A DNA stretch of 64,000 nt from Streptomyces caelestis (GCF_014205255.1 NZ_JACHNE010000001.1:4898001-4962000), one strand, 5' to 3'; counted from the first letter of the stretch, positions 1 through 7,125 are shown. Made by a program: numbers and translations. Notes: generated by a model from the sequence alone, not told the origin.

Positions 1-79
1 AGCGAGAGCCCACCGGTCGGCCATGCTGCGAGTGTGACAGGGGGGTCTGACAACGCCCCCTCGCCGCCGCCGGGCGGTG

Positions 80-823
80 TCAGGACTCGTCCAGTGCGCC
101 CTTCTGGGCCTGCACGATCTTCTCCAGCACGCGGGCGACGTACTGCTCGGTCCGCTCCTTGTCGATGCCCAGGCCGCTGAGGACGCCCTGGCCGTTCTCG
201 TGCTCCAGCAGGGCGAGCAGGATGTGCTCGGTGCCGATGTAGTTGTGGCCGAGGCGCAGGGCCTCGCGGAAGGTGAGCTCCAGGACTTTCTTGGCGGCCT
301 GGCCGTACGGCACGAGCTCCGGGGCCTCCTCGACGGCCGGCGGCAGTGCGGCGGTCGCCGCCTCGCGGACCGTGTCGAGGGAAACGCCCTGCTCGACGAG
401 CGCCTTCGCGGCGAGACCGTCGGGCTCGGCCAGCAGACCGAGGACGAGGTGCTCGGGCAGGCCCTCGGCGTTGCGCGCGGTCTTGGCCGCGTTGTGCGCG
501 GCCATCACCGTGTTGCGGGCGCGGGGCGTGTAGCGGTTGAAGCCCTGGCTCGGGTCGAGGTCCGCCGACTCCTTCGGCACGAAGCGCTTCTGCGCGGCCT
601 GCCGGGTGACCCCCATGCTCTTGCCGATGTCCGTCCAGGAGGCGCCCGAACGCCGGGCCTGGTCCACGAAGTGACCGATCAGGTGGTCGGCCACCTCGCC
701 GAGGTGATCGGCGGCGAGCACCGCGTCCTGGAGCTGTTCGAGGGGTTCCTGGTGAACCTTCTTGATCGCCGCGATGAGGTCGTCGAGGCGCACGGATGAC
801 GTGATGTTGGAGTTCGTCGTCAT
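80..823 (-). CDS. Clp-N domain protein with N-terminal helix-turn-helix, probable autoregulator
   Basis: A 247-residue cytosolic protein. Residues about 70-100 hold a helix-turn-helix-like stretch (SWTDIGKSMGVTRQAAQKRF). The C-terminal half carries two Clp_N repeats; the second (LRLGHNYIGTEHILLALLEHE) is very like the N-domain of ClpC, also encoded in this window. There is no AAA+ module, so it cannot unfold substrates. I chose the ATG at 823 because a good promoter ends just before it (TTGACA at 854-859, 17-bp spacer, TACGGT at 831-836), which implies a leaderless transcript. Two inverted repeats cover that promoter, so autoregulation is likely. It may link Clp substrates or damaged proteins to transcription, but that is inference. 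Confidence 0.85.
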   Translation of the reverse strand: MTTNSNITSSVRLDDLIAAIKKVHQEPLEQLQDAVLAADHLGEVADHLIGHFVDQARRSGASWTDIGKSMGVTRQAAQKRFVPKESADLDPSQGFNRYTPRARNTVMAAHNAAKTARNAEGLPEHLVLGLLAEPDGLAAKALVEQGVSLDTVREAATAALPPAVEEAPELVPYGQAAKKVLELTFREALRLGHNYIGTEHILLALLEHENGQGVLSGLGIDKERTEQYVARVLEKIVQAQKGALDES

Positions 824-825
824 AG

Positions 826-872
826 TGTCAACCGTAGGTTGCGCCCCTGAGGGTGTCAACCGAGAGTTGACA
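826..872 (-). promoter_or_regulatory. Leaderless promoter overlapped by two inverted-repeat operators
   Basis: On the minus strand TTGACA (859-854) and TACGGT (836-831) are 17 bp apart, and the start codon begins 8 bases after the -10 box. A perfect 7-5-7 inverted repeat (TGTCAAC-cgaga-GTTGACA, 854-872) covers the -35. A second, imperfect copy (TGTCAAC-cgtag-GTTG, 826-841) covers the -10 and start region. Their centres are 28 bp apart. The likely binder is the HTH protein encoded just downstream; the divergent gene at 911 may share control. Confidence 0.7.
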
Positions 873-910
873 GTCGGCGTTCACTCCCGCCGACGTGGCA
901 CCATCGGCCC

Positions 911-2011
911 GTGAGTACGTCCACCACCGTCGACCGCGCGTTCGAGGCCGCCCTGTACGACAACAGCGAGAAGGCCCTCGACACCGGCGCGTCCCTGCTC
1001 GCCTCCGACCCGGCCGCCGACGCCGAACTCGCCCGGCGGGGTGAGGAGTTGGTGGCGGCGGCCTGGCGGCGCGGCTGGCAGCCGGCCGACGTCGTACGGA
1101 CCGTCCGGCGGGAGCTGGACGACGTACACGTACGCCTGGTGGCGGCGCTGATCCGCGCGCAGGCGCCGCACGACCGTCCGCGCGGCCGCCGCTGGAGCGC
1201 GCAGCTCGCGGAGCTCCCCGCCGACGCCCCGCCCCGCACCGACCGCTTCTCGTACGGCACCGCCGTGCTGGAGCTGTACCGCCTGCTGCTGCGCCTGCCG
1301 GTCCTTGAGTCCCTCGACGAGTCGCCCGGGGAGCCGAAGACCGAGTCCCGGATGCTCGGCCGCATCCGTGCCCTGCTCGCCAAGGCGGAGGCCACCGGGT
1401 TCCCGGAGGAGGCCGAGGCGCTCAGTGCCAAGGCGCAGGAGCTGATGGCCCGGCACAGTGTCGACGAGGCGCTGCTCGCCGCCCGGGCGCCCTCGCCCGC
1501 GATGCCAGGGGCCTGCCGGATCGGTGTCGAACCGCCGTACGAGCAGGCCAAGGCGGTGCTGCTGGACACCGTCGCCGCCGCCAACCACTGCCGGGCGGTG
1601 TGGAACGAGCCCTTCGGCTTCTCCACCGTCGTCGGCTTCGAAACCGACCTGGAAGCGGTCGAACTCCTCTACACCTCACTCCTCGTGCAGGCCACGACCG
1701 CGATGACGAAGGCGGAGGCCGCCCAGCGCGCGGCCGGCCGCAAGCGCACCAAGACGTTCCGGCAGTCCTTCCTCGCGGCCTACGCCCACCGCATCGGCAC
1801 CCGCCTGGCGGCAGCCGCCGAGACCCAGGTGACGGGGGACCTGCTCCCGGTCCTCGCCTCCCGCGACGTGGCGGTCACCGGCCGGCTGGACTCGATGTTC
1901 CCCGAGACGACCACGACCCGCCTGCGCGGCGTGCGCGACGCGGCGGGCTGGACGGAGGGCGCCCAGGCGGCGGACCGCGCCCAGGTCGCACACCGCCCGC
2001 CGCTGCGCTGA
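911..2011 (+). CDS. DUF2786 domain protein
   Basis: A 366-residue protein starting at GTG. A DUF2786 block is recognisable around residues 145-185 (MLGRIRALLAKAEATGFPEE and the following AQELMARHSVDEAL). The remainder is alpha-helical and rich in Ala and Arg, with no signal peptide or membrane segment. DUF2786 proteins have no agreed biochemical role. It diverges from the Clp-N/HTH gene across an 87-bp spacer that holds both operators, so joint regulation is possible. Confidence is high for the gene and family, low for any function. Confidence 0.85.
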   Translation: MSTSTTVDRAFEAALYDNSEKALDTGASLLASDPAADAELARRGEELVAAAWRRGWQPADVVRTVRRELDDVHVRLVAALIRAQAPHDRPRGRRWSAQLAELPADAPPRTDRFSYGTAVLELYRLLLRLPVLESLDESPGEPKTESRMLGRIRALLAKAEATGFPEEAEALSAKAQELMARHSVDEALLAARAPSPAMPGACRIGVEPPYEQAKAVLLDTVAAANHCRAVWNEPFGFSTVVGFETDLEAVELLYTSLLVQATTAMTKAEAAQRAAGRKRTKTFRQSFLAAYAHRIGTRLAAAAETQVTGDLLPVLASRDVAVTGRLDSMFPETTTTRLRGVRDAAGWTEGAQAADRAQVAHRPPLR

Positions 2012-2018
2012 CCTGCCG

Positions 2019-2567
2019 TCAGTCGCCCGCGGACTCGAAGCCGCTCACCGAGGCCTGCGCCGCGCCACCGCTGCTGCTCCCGTCCCTCCGGGCGACCTCG
2101 CCGTACGACCACGTCAGGTCGTGCGCGTCCTCGGAGGCGCCGGGCAGGGTGAAGGATGCCTTCCGCACGGCAAGGCTCTGCGCGGCGCCGGCCTTGCCCC
2201 GGACGTAGGTGATCGTGAAGGACGTGGTGCTGCCCTTCCCCAGCGTGAGCGGCTGGGCCTTCGCGCCCTCCTCCGGGGACACGGACGTCGTACTGTCCTC
2301 GGCCGCGAGGTCCACGGCGGGGAAGCCCTTCAGGGTGCACGGGGCGCCGTTGTTGGTGAGGGTGACGGTGACGTTGCCGGTGTCCCCGGCGGCCGGGGCG
2401 GCACCGGCCCCGACCTCCACGCCCAAGTCGCCGATGGCGCAGGCGGAACTGCCCGGCCGGTCCGCGTTCTTGGCGTCGTCGGAACTGGCCTTGTCGTCGT
2501 CGCAGGCGGTCAGCAGGAGTGTGGCTGCGAGGGCGGTGGCCAGGGCGAGGGGAGGAAGGGTGCGCAT
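2019..2567 (-). CDS. DUF4232-type lipoprotein
   Basis: A 182-residue predicted lipoprotein. The ATG at 2567 has GAGGACC just upstream and gives a short signal peptide ending in the lipobox LTAC (residues about 18-21). An acidic Asp/Ser linker follows, then a DUF4232 domain with the usual pair of cysteines (SACAIGDLGVEV and NNGAPCTLKGFPAVDL), which may form a disulfide. DUF4232 proteins are common exported proteins of actinobacteria with unknown ligand. It converges on the DUF2786 gene with only a few bases between the stops. Confidence 0.85.
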   Translation of the reverse strand: MRTLPPLALATALAATLLLTACDDDKASSDDAKNADRPGSSACAIGDLGVEVGAGAAPAAGDTGNVTVTLTNNGAPCTLKGFPAVDLAAEDSTTSVSPEEGAKAQPLTLGKGSTTSFTITYVRGKAGAAQSLAVRKASFTLPGASEDAHDLTWSYGEVARRDGSSSGGAAQASVSGFESAGD

Positions 2568-2702
2568 GTGGTCCTCTGGTGCGTGATGGCGATGAGCGGT
2601 TCCGACGCATGGATCATCCCGGACCCGTGGGCCGTCACGCACCCGGACCGGTCGCCCGCCCGGGAGGCCTCTGGAACCACCGCCCCGTAAAACCCCGCGC
2701 TC

Positions 2703-3245
2703 CTACCCGAGGCCCGCCGTCGGCAGCCCGGTCGGCAGCTTCCCGCCCTCGGCCTTGGTGTACGTCTCCGCGCCGAGGCCGCCCTCCCAGGTGACCTTGA
2801 GGCTCTGGCCGTTCACGGAGTCGACCATGCCGGTCGTCCGCTTCTTGCTGCCGTCCGTGCACTTCAGGCGGATGATCCGCATCCCGGACTCCTCGCCCGC
2901 GGTGCCGCTGCACACGCTGCCGCCGGTGGCGAAGAGCGCGGCCTGCTTGCCGGTGATCACCAGAGCCACGGCCTTGCCGTCGGTCGTCGCCAGCCAACTG
3001 CCCGCGAGCCCGTCGGCGGCCGACCCGTCGGAACCGGAACCGGATTCGGACCCCGAGCCGGAGTCGTCGCCCGTTCCGGCGGACGCCGCGGCGGACGGGG
3101 CCGGGCTGGACGTCGCATCGTCCCCGGAGCCGCCGTCACCGCTGCACGCGGACAGCACGAGGACGCCCGCCAGGCCCGCGGCCGCCGCCGCCACCCGCAC
3201 GCCCTGACGCGCTCCCGGGCGACGCGAGAAGATCACCGTAGTCAC
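2703..3245 (-). CDS. Secreted lipoprotein of unknown function
   Basis: A 180-residue lipoprotein with a GTG start. The Arg-rich N-terminus is followed by a hydrophobic stretch and the lipobox LSAC near residue 34. Next comes a Gly/Ser/Asp-rich spacer to about residue 80, then a roughly 100-residue domain with two cysteines (SVCSGTAG and RLKCTDGSKK). The domain looks like a small beta-fold that senses or binds at the outer membrane face, but I do not recognise a family. It is co-oriented with the DUF4232 lipoprotein, so the two could be co-transcribed. Confidence 0.8.
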   Translation of the reverse strand: MTTVIFSRRPGARQGVRVAAAAAGLAGVLVLSACSGDGGSGDDATSSPAPSAAASAGTGDDSGSGSESGSGSDGSAADGLAGSWLATTDGKAVALVITGKQAALFATGGSVCSGTAGEESGMRIIRLKCTDGSKKRTTGMVDSVNGQSLKVTWEGGLGAETYTKAEGGKLPTGLPTAGLG

Positions 3246-3335
3246 TGCAAGCCCCCAAGCTGTAGCCGCCGACCGGCCCCGGCGGAGCCCGCGGGCCCTT
3301 GCCGGAACGATCGAAGCAAGCTACCAGGGCCGGTC

Positions 3336-3370
3336 AAGAGGCCCCCGGGGTGAATCCCCGGGGGCCTCTT
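3336..3370. terminator. Strong intrinsic terminator hairpin
   Basis: A perfect 15-bp inverted repeat (AAGAGGCCCCCGGGG, loop TGAAT, then its complement). It lies between the lipoprotein gene and the end of rpsN, and most likely terminates the rpmB-rpsN transcript. The A/T ends of the stem give a short U-run in both directions. Confidence 0.85.
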
Positions 3371-3435
3371 ACGGCCCGCCGACGCCAGGAAGCCCCCACG
3401 CTGGGTAGACCTCCGCATCGGGGAAGTCCCCCAGC

Positions 3436-3741
3436 TCACCAGGACGACTTGCGCACCCCCGGCAGATACCCCGCATGCGCCTGCTCCCGCAGACTCACCC
3501 GGGACAGCCCGAACGCCCGGAAGTAACCGCGCGGCCGGCCGTCCACCTGGTCCCGGTTGCGCACCCGCGTGGCGCTGGCGTCGCGCGGCTGCCTGCGCAG
3601 TTCCGCCTGCGCGGCGAGCCGTTCGGCATCCGTGGACGACGGCCGCCGGATGATCTCCTTCAGCTCGGCCCGCCGGGCGGCGTACCGCGCGACGATCTCC
3701 TGCCGCTGGTCGTTCTTCGCGATCTTGCTCTTCTTCGCCAT
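3436..3741 (-). CDS. rpsN: 30S ribosomal protein S14, zinc-independent paralogue
   Basis: A 101-residue S14 of the long, cysteine-free type. It begins MAKKSKIAKNDQRQEIVARY and carries the conserved C-terminal RVRNRDQVDGRPRGYFRAFG and LSRVSLREQA signatures. The zinc-ribbon cysteines of the short S14 form are absent. It is the second gene of a two-gene operon; its ATG shares one base with the rpmB stop (TGATG), so translation is coupled. In actinobacteria such paralogues replace zinc-binding versions under zinc starvation and are repressed by Zur. Confidence 0.95.
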   Translation of the reverse strand: MAKKSKIAKNDQRQEIVARYAARRAELKEIIRRPSSTDAERLAAQAELRRQPRDASATRVRNRDQVDGRPRGYFRAFGLSRVSLREQAHAGYLPGVRKSSW

Positions 3742-3977
3742 CAGACCTTCACTCCCCGGGCGCGGATCCGGGCGACGGCCGCCTCGACTCCGATCGTGTC
3801 GATGGTCTTGATCGCCCTGGCGCTCAGCCGCAGGCGTACGTACCGGCCCTCGCTCGGCAGCCAGTAGCGCTTGGTCTGGATGTTGGGGTCGAACCGGCGT
3901 GACGTGCGCCGGTGGGAGTGCGAGATGCGGTTGCCGAAGCCGGGCTGGGTGCCGGTCAGCATGCAGTGCGCGGACAT
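3741..3977 (-). CDS. rpmB: 50S ribosomal protein L28, zinc-independent paralogue
   Basis: A 78-residue L28. The segment GFGNRISHSHRRTSRRFDPN is diagnostic for the family. Zinc-binding L28 has two CxxC pairs; here only one cysteine remains (SAHCMLTG), so the zinc site is lost. The ATG at 3977 gives the normal family length and lies 41 bp from the Zur-like box. It is the first gene of the rpmB-rpsN operon, divergent from rpmG. Confidence 0.95.
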   Translation of the reverse strand: MSAHCMLTGTQPGFGNRISHSHRRTSRRFDPNIQTKRYWLPSEGRYVRLRLSARAIKTIDTIGVEAAVARIRARGVKV

Positions 3978-4017
3978 GGTGGTGACGTTCCTCTCTCTCT
4001 GGCCCAGGTGATGCACA

Positions 4018-4032
4018 TGGAATTCATTTTCA
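4018..4032. promoter_or_regulatory. Probable Zur operator
   Basis: The minus-strand sequence TGAAAATGAATTCCA closely matches the Streptomyces Zur-box pattern, which is roughly TGAAAATGATTTTCA. It lies between rpmB and rpmG, 14 bp before the rpmG start, in the only A/T-rich stretch of the divergent spacer. One box could control both arms. Identification is by similarity to the known motif; binding has not been tested. Confidence 0.8.
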
Positions 4033-4045
4033 GTAGCATAGCGGC

Positions 4046-4210
4046 ATGGCACGCAACGAACTCCGGCCGGTCATCAAGCTCCGGTCCACGGCCGGGACCG
4101 GCTACACCTACGTGACCCGCAAGAACCGTCGCAACGACCCGGACCGACTGACCCTGCGCAAGTTCGATCCGGTCGTCGGCCGCCACGTCGACTTCCGAGA
4201 GGAGCGCTGA
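4046..4210 (+). CDS. rpmG: 50S ribosomal protein L33, zinc-independent paralogue
   Basis: A 54-residue L33, too short for many gene callers. It reads MARNELRPVIKLRSTAGTGY, then YVTRKNRRNDPDRLTLRKFD, the L33 signature. There are no cysteines, unlike the zinc-binding form. It starts at ATG 14 bp after the Zur-like box, with little room for a leader. It is followed 3 bp later by rpmE, so the two are surely co-transcribed. Confidence 0.95.
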   Translation: MARNELRPVIKLRSTAGTGYTYVTRKNRRNDPDRLTLRKFDPVVGRHVDFREER

Positions 4211-4213
4211 CTC

Positions 4214-4462
4214 ATGCGCAAGGGAATCCACCCGGACTACGGTCCCGTCGTCTTCCGTGACCGTGCCGCGAACTACGCCTTCCTCACCCGCTCGACCATG
4301 ACGAGCGAGAAGACCATCGAGTGGGAGGACGGCAACACCTACCCGGTCGTGGACGTCGAGATCTCCGACGTCAGCCACCCCTTCTACACCGGCACGGCCC
4401 GCGTCCTGGATACCGCGGGGCGCGTGGAGCGCTTCGAGCGCCGGTACGGAAAGAAGGGCTGA
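4214..4462 (+). CDS. rpmE2: 50S ribosomal protein L31 type B, zinc-independent
   Basis: An 82-residue type-B L31 (MRKGIHPDYGPVVFRD at the N-terminus and SHPFYTGTARVLDTAGRVER near the C-terminus). The CxxC zinc motif of type-A L31 is missing. It is the second gene of the plus-strand arm of the zinc-starvation island. Its stop is 4 bp before the next start. Confidence 0.95.
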   Translation: MRKGIHPDYGPVVFRDRAANYAFLTRSTMTSEKTIEWEDGNTYPVVDVEISDVSHPFYTGTARVLDTAGRVERFERRYGKKG

Positions 4463-4466
4463 CCCC

Positions 4467-5687
4467 GTGCCCGAGCTCTCCGTCGTCATCGTCGGCGGGC
4501 TGCACGCCGACGCCCGCAAGGAGGCCGTGGTGCGGCTGCTCGCCGACGTGCCGGGCAGCGTCGCTCTCCACCACGACCTGGGCACGGCCGCGGCCGGCAC
4601 AGTCGTACGGACCGTCCGGGACGCCACGGGCATCCTGGACGCGGGGGAGGCGCCGCTCGTCAACGACTGTGCCTGCTGCGCCCTGCGCGAGGACCTGGTC
4701 CCGGAGCTGGAGCGGCTCGCGGACGCCGGGCAGACGCCCCTGGCCGTCGTCGAGCTGTGGGACTCCGTCGAACCCAAGGCCATGGCCGAGGTCGTCACGG
4801 CCGGCGGGCTGACCGTCACCGGCGTGATCACCGCCGTCGACCCGGCCCTGGTCCTGCCGTACCTCGGCAACGGCGACGACCTGGCCGACGGCGGTCTCGC
4901 CGCCGCCACCACCGACCAGCGCACGGTCGCCGACACCTTCGCCCGCCAGCTGGAGTACGCCCCCGTCCTCGCCATCGCCGAGTCCCCGGAGGCCGACGAC
5001 GAGGACCGCGAGCTGCTCGCCCAGCTGCACCCGACGGCCCGTCAGGTCCCGATCGGCCACGGTGACCTGGCGGGCGCACCCGCGCTCGGCGCCTTCGTGC
5101 AGGACACGGCTGACGGCCTGACCGTGCCGTCCCCGCGCCGGCGCCCGCTGTCGCCGCTGGCCGAGGCCGCCCTGGCCGGCTTCGACGTGGAGTCGGCGGC
5201 GGCCGCCCAGCACCCGGCCTGCGCCCTGCTCCCGGCCGACGCCGACGCGCACGGCGTCTCCACCCTGGTCTGGCAGCAGCGCCGCCCCTTCCACCCGGAG
5301 CGGCTCTACGCCGCCCTGGAGGACCTGACCTGCGCGGCCGCCCGCAGCCGGGGCCGGTTCTGGCTCGCCGACAAGCCCGACACGCTGTTCCACTGGGACG
5401 CGGCGGGCGGGGCCCTGTGCGTGGAGAGCGTGGGGCCGTGGCTCGCCTCCCTGCCGGACGCGGCCTGGGAGATGGTCCCGCCGGTGCGCCGCGCCGCCGC
5501 CGCGCTGGACTGGCACCCCGAGCACGGCGACCGGGGCCAGCACCTGGTCTTCACCTCGCCCGGCCTCGACCGGGACGGCCTGGAGACGCTGCTGGAGTCC
5601 TGCCTGCTGACCGACGCCGAGTACGCGGCCGGGCGCGACGCCTGGCAGCGGCTGCCGCACGCCTTCGACACCCTCCTGGAGGTCTGA
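4467..5687 (+). CDS. CobW-like protein without P-loop, probable Mrf (ribosome hibernation recruitment factor) homologue
   Basis: A 406-residue protein with the fold pattern of CobW/G3E proteins: an N-terminal G-domain-like half, a CxCC motif (C68, C70, C71 in NDCACCALRED) and a C-terminal CobW_C region (about 270-400, HPERLYAALEDL onward). The Walker A loop is not intact: where GxxGxGKT is expected the protein reads GGLHADARKEAVV, so GTP binding is doubtful. In mycobacteria a CobW-like gene of the same Zur-regulated ribosomal-protein operon encodes Mrf, which brings the hibernation factor to zinc-starved ribosomes. Its position between rpmE2 and rpsR here makes that role more likely than zinc insertion. 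That assignment is inference from context. Confidence 0.8.
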   Translation: MPELSVVIVGGLHADARKEAVVRLLADVPGSVALHHDLGTAAAGTVVRTVRDATGILDAGEAPLVNDCACCALREDLVPELERLADAGQTPLAVVELWDSVEPKAMAEVVTAGGLTVTGVITAVDPALVLPYLGNGDDLADGGLAAATTDQRTVADTFARQLEYAPVLAIAESPEADDEDRELLAQLHPTARQVPIGHGDLAGAPALGAFVQDTADGLTVPSPRRRPLSPLAEAALAGFDVESAAAAQHPACALLPADADAHGVSTLVWQQRRPFHPERLYAALEDLTCAAARSRGRFWLADKPDTLFHWDAAGGALCVESVGPWLASLPDAAWEMVPPVRRAAAALDWHPEHGDRGQHLVFTSPGLDRDGLETLLESCLLTDAEYAAGRDAWQRLPHAFDTLLEV

Positions 5688-5693
5688 CCCGAG

Positions 5694-5927
5694 ATGCCCC
5701 GCAAGATCGACCGCAAGCCGGTCAAGAACCGCCCCAACCCGCTGGACCAGGCCGGGATCGAGTACATCGACTACAAGGACACCGACCTGCTGCGGAAGTT
5801 CATCTCCGACCGCGGCAAGATCCGCAGCCGCCGGGTCACCCGCGTGTCGGCCCAGCAGCAGCGGCAGCTGGCCCGGGCGATCAAGAACGCGCGCGAAATG
5901 GCCCTGCTGCCGTACGCCAGCCGCTGA
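5694..5927 (+). CDS. rpsR: 30S ribosomal protein S18, zinc-independent paralogue
   Basis: A 77-residue S18 (IEYIDYKDTDLLRKFISDRG is diagnostic, and it ends REMALLPYASR). No cysteines are present, so it is a zinc-free paralogue. It is the last gene of the rpmG-rpmE2-Mrf-rpsR arm, 6 bp after the preceding stop. The last codons and the stop lie in a segment duplicated 40 bp downstream (see the repeat at 5904). Confidence 0.95.
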   Translation: MPRKIDRKPVKNRPNPLDQAGIEYIDYKDTDLLRKFISDRGKIRSRRVTRVSAQQQRQLARAIKNAREMALLPYASR

Positions 5928-5980
5928 GGCGGTTCTCCGGCTGCTGCTGCCGCAGGCCAGCCGCTGAGGCCGTACTCCGG
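5904..5980 (+). repeat. Tandem duplication of the rpsR 3' end including its stop codon
   Basis: A 37-bp segment covering the last codons and stop of rpsR (5904-5940) recurs at 5944-5980 with a 40-bp period. About 33 of 37 bases match, and the copy again ends in an in-register CCGCTGAGGC. A third, shorter trace (CTGCCGCGG) follows. The duplicate lies outside the reading frame and looks like slippage or unequal exchange. Confidence 0.8.
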
Positions 5981-6009
5981 CTGCCGCGGCGCACTCCCGC
6001 GGTGACGTC

Positions 6010-6190
6010 GGCCACCGGACAGCCGGACGTCGGGCAGCCGGTCGCCGGAGCCGGACGCCGGCCACTGGACAGCCGGAGCCGGAGCCGGACGTCGTACAGC
6101 CGGTCGCCGGTCGCCGGTCGCCGGTCGCCGGACCTCGGACAGCCGGCCACCGGACAACCGGCCACCGGTCGCCAGCCGCCGGCCGCCGAC
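6010..6190. repeat. GC-rich degenerate tandem repeat tract
   Basis: About 180 bp made of overlapping variants of CCGGTCGCCGG and CCGGACAGCCGG, including four consecutive GGTCGCC units around 6102-6128. Open frames across it give only low-complexity Arg/Pro/Ala peptides. It follows the rpsR duplication and is probably non-coding. Confidence 0.75.
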
Positions 6191-6672
6191 GCCGAACACC
6201 GGCCCCTGACAGCCCTGGCCCAGGTGAGGTTCCCCACGCTTGACGCATGGGGAACCCCATGCATCGGCCGCCGGGCCGCACGGGGCGCACGCCGCACGGT
6301 CCGTCAGGGCCGGGTGACCGACCGCCCGTCCGGCGATCGACTGACCCCCGTACCGGCCCCGAGGAGGACCTCTGGGTCATCCGCACGGCCCATTTCTCCC
6401 CGCCCCCGCCCGCTGCGGCCGTCTTCCGCATGGAGGCCGGCCGGTCCTGCCCGAGGCCCCGGACCCCACGCCCCAGCTCCCGCTTCTCCGGCTTCGCCAC
6501 CGCCCCGGCGCCCGTCCCCGCCGCCGAGCGGATGCTCCGCCTCCACGACACCTCCGCCGAACCCACCGGGTTCGTCGCAGGCGCCCGGGAACGCGCGGCG
6601 GCGCAGTGCCGTCAAACAGGCAAGAGCTTCGATAAAGCGGTCGTCAAAGCTGTAACCGCAGGACCACCGCGC
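6191..6672. other. Non-coding or unrecognised stretch with one perfect palindrome
   Basis: No gene is convincing here, although frames stay open on both strands because of the high GC content. A perfect 18-bp palindrome, GCATGGGGAACCCCATGC (6245-6262), could act as a hairpin or binding site; it has no T-run. The rest of the gap up to the DUF397 promoter shows no recognised feature. Confidence 0.5.
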
Positions 6673-6719
6673 GTGCACGTGCATCTGCCCATGCATTTGC
6701 ACATGAACAGGGCTATGAT
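6673..6719 (+). promoter_or_regulatory. DUF397 promoter with 24-bp element shared with the ATPase gene
   Basis: Bases 6673-6696 (beginning GTGCACGTGCATCTGCCC) match 23 of 24 bases of an element upstream of the minus-strand ATPase gene, in the same orientation relative to the gene it precedes. A good -10 box, TATGAT (6714-6719), lies exactly 17 bp after the element, but there is no -35 consensus. This suggests an activator bound at the -35 position. The repeated TGCA steps give it local dyad symmetry. Confidence 0.65.
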
Positions 6720-6781
6720 CCGGGTCAGTTGACCACTGCATCAATGGCCACACAAGCCAGTGCACCACCGGGGAGCGACCT

Positions 6782-7024
6782 GTGGACCACGACGTGTACA
6801 ACGGTATGGGGGCCGCCGGGCTGCGCGGTGTGGCCTGGCAGAAGAGCAGGCACAGCAACTCGCAGGGCTCGTGCGTGGAGTTCGCCCGGCTGCCGGGCGG
6901 TGACGTGGCCGTCCGTAACTCGCGCTTCCCCGACGGTCCCGCACTGGTCTACACCCGTGCGGAAATAGAGGCCATGCTGCTGGGCGTGAAGGACGGCGAG
7001 TTCGACCACCTGGTGGCGGGCTGA
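6782..7024 (+). CDS. DUF397 small protein of the XRE/DUF397 regulatory family
   Basis: An 80-residue protein with the DUF397 hallmarks WQKSRHSNSQGSCVEFA and VAVRNSRFPDGPALVYT. The start is GTG, preceded by GGGGAG at good spacing. In Streptomyces, DUF397 proteins are usually encoded beside XRE-DUF5753 regulators (WhiJ and AbaA-like loci), and the small protein is thought to modulate the regulator. Here the XRE gene is 0.9 kb away with an anti-sigma-like ATPase between. The role is inferred from that arrangement. Confidence 0.9.
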   Translation: MDHDVYNGMGAAGLRGVAWQKSRHSNSQGSCVEFARLPGGDVAVRNSRFPDGPALVYTRAEIEAMLLGVKDGEFDHLVAG

Positions 7025-7095
7025 CAGTCCGGCAGGCGCCTTACGGACGTAACGAAACGGGGCAATCGGAACTCAACGCGCGGCGACGCGCGTAG

Positions 7096-7123
7096 AACCG
7101 CGGCGTCAGGAAGCGCCGCGGTT
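7096..7123. terminator. Intrinsic terminator between convergent genes
   Basis: The stem AACCGCGGCG (7096-7105) pairs with CGCCGCGGTT (7114-7123) across an 8-base loop and is followed by TC. It lies between the end of DUF397 and the end of the ATPase gene, and can serve both. Confidence 0.8.
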
Positions 7124-7125
7124 TC

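Noticed and set aside
1..79. Hairpin-like GGGGGG...CCCCC (40-60) at the left edge.
   Set aside because: Short, imperfect and close to the window edge; it may end the Clp-N/HTH transcript but cannot be judged without more sequence.
5904..6190. CRISPR array suggested by regular repeats.
   Set aside because: Repeats are short, overlapping and degenerate with no unique spacers, and no cas genes are near.
4371..6566. A 731-codon open frame on the minus strand across the CobW-like gene and rpsR.
   Set aside because: It is antisense to genes with clear family signatures and encodes low-complexity Gly/Arg/Val sequence, the usual shadow of high-GC coding strands.
6247..6858. Two overlapping frames (6247-6732 plus and 6304-6858 minus) in the gap before DUF397.
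   Set aside because: No ribosome site, no recognisable domain, and both run through the DUF397 promoter; a real gene here cannot be supported.
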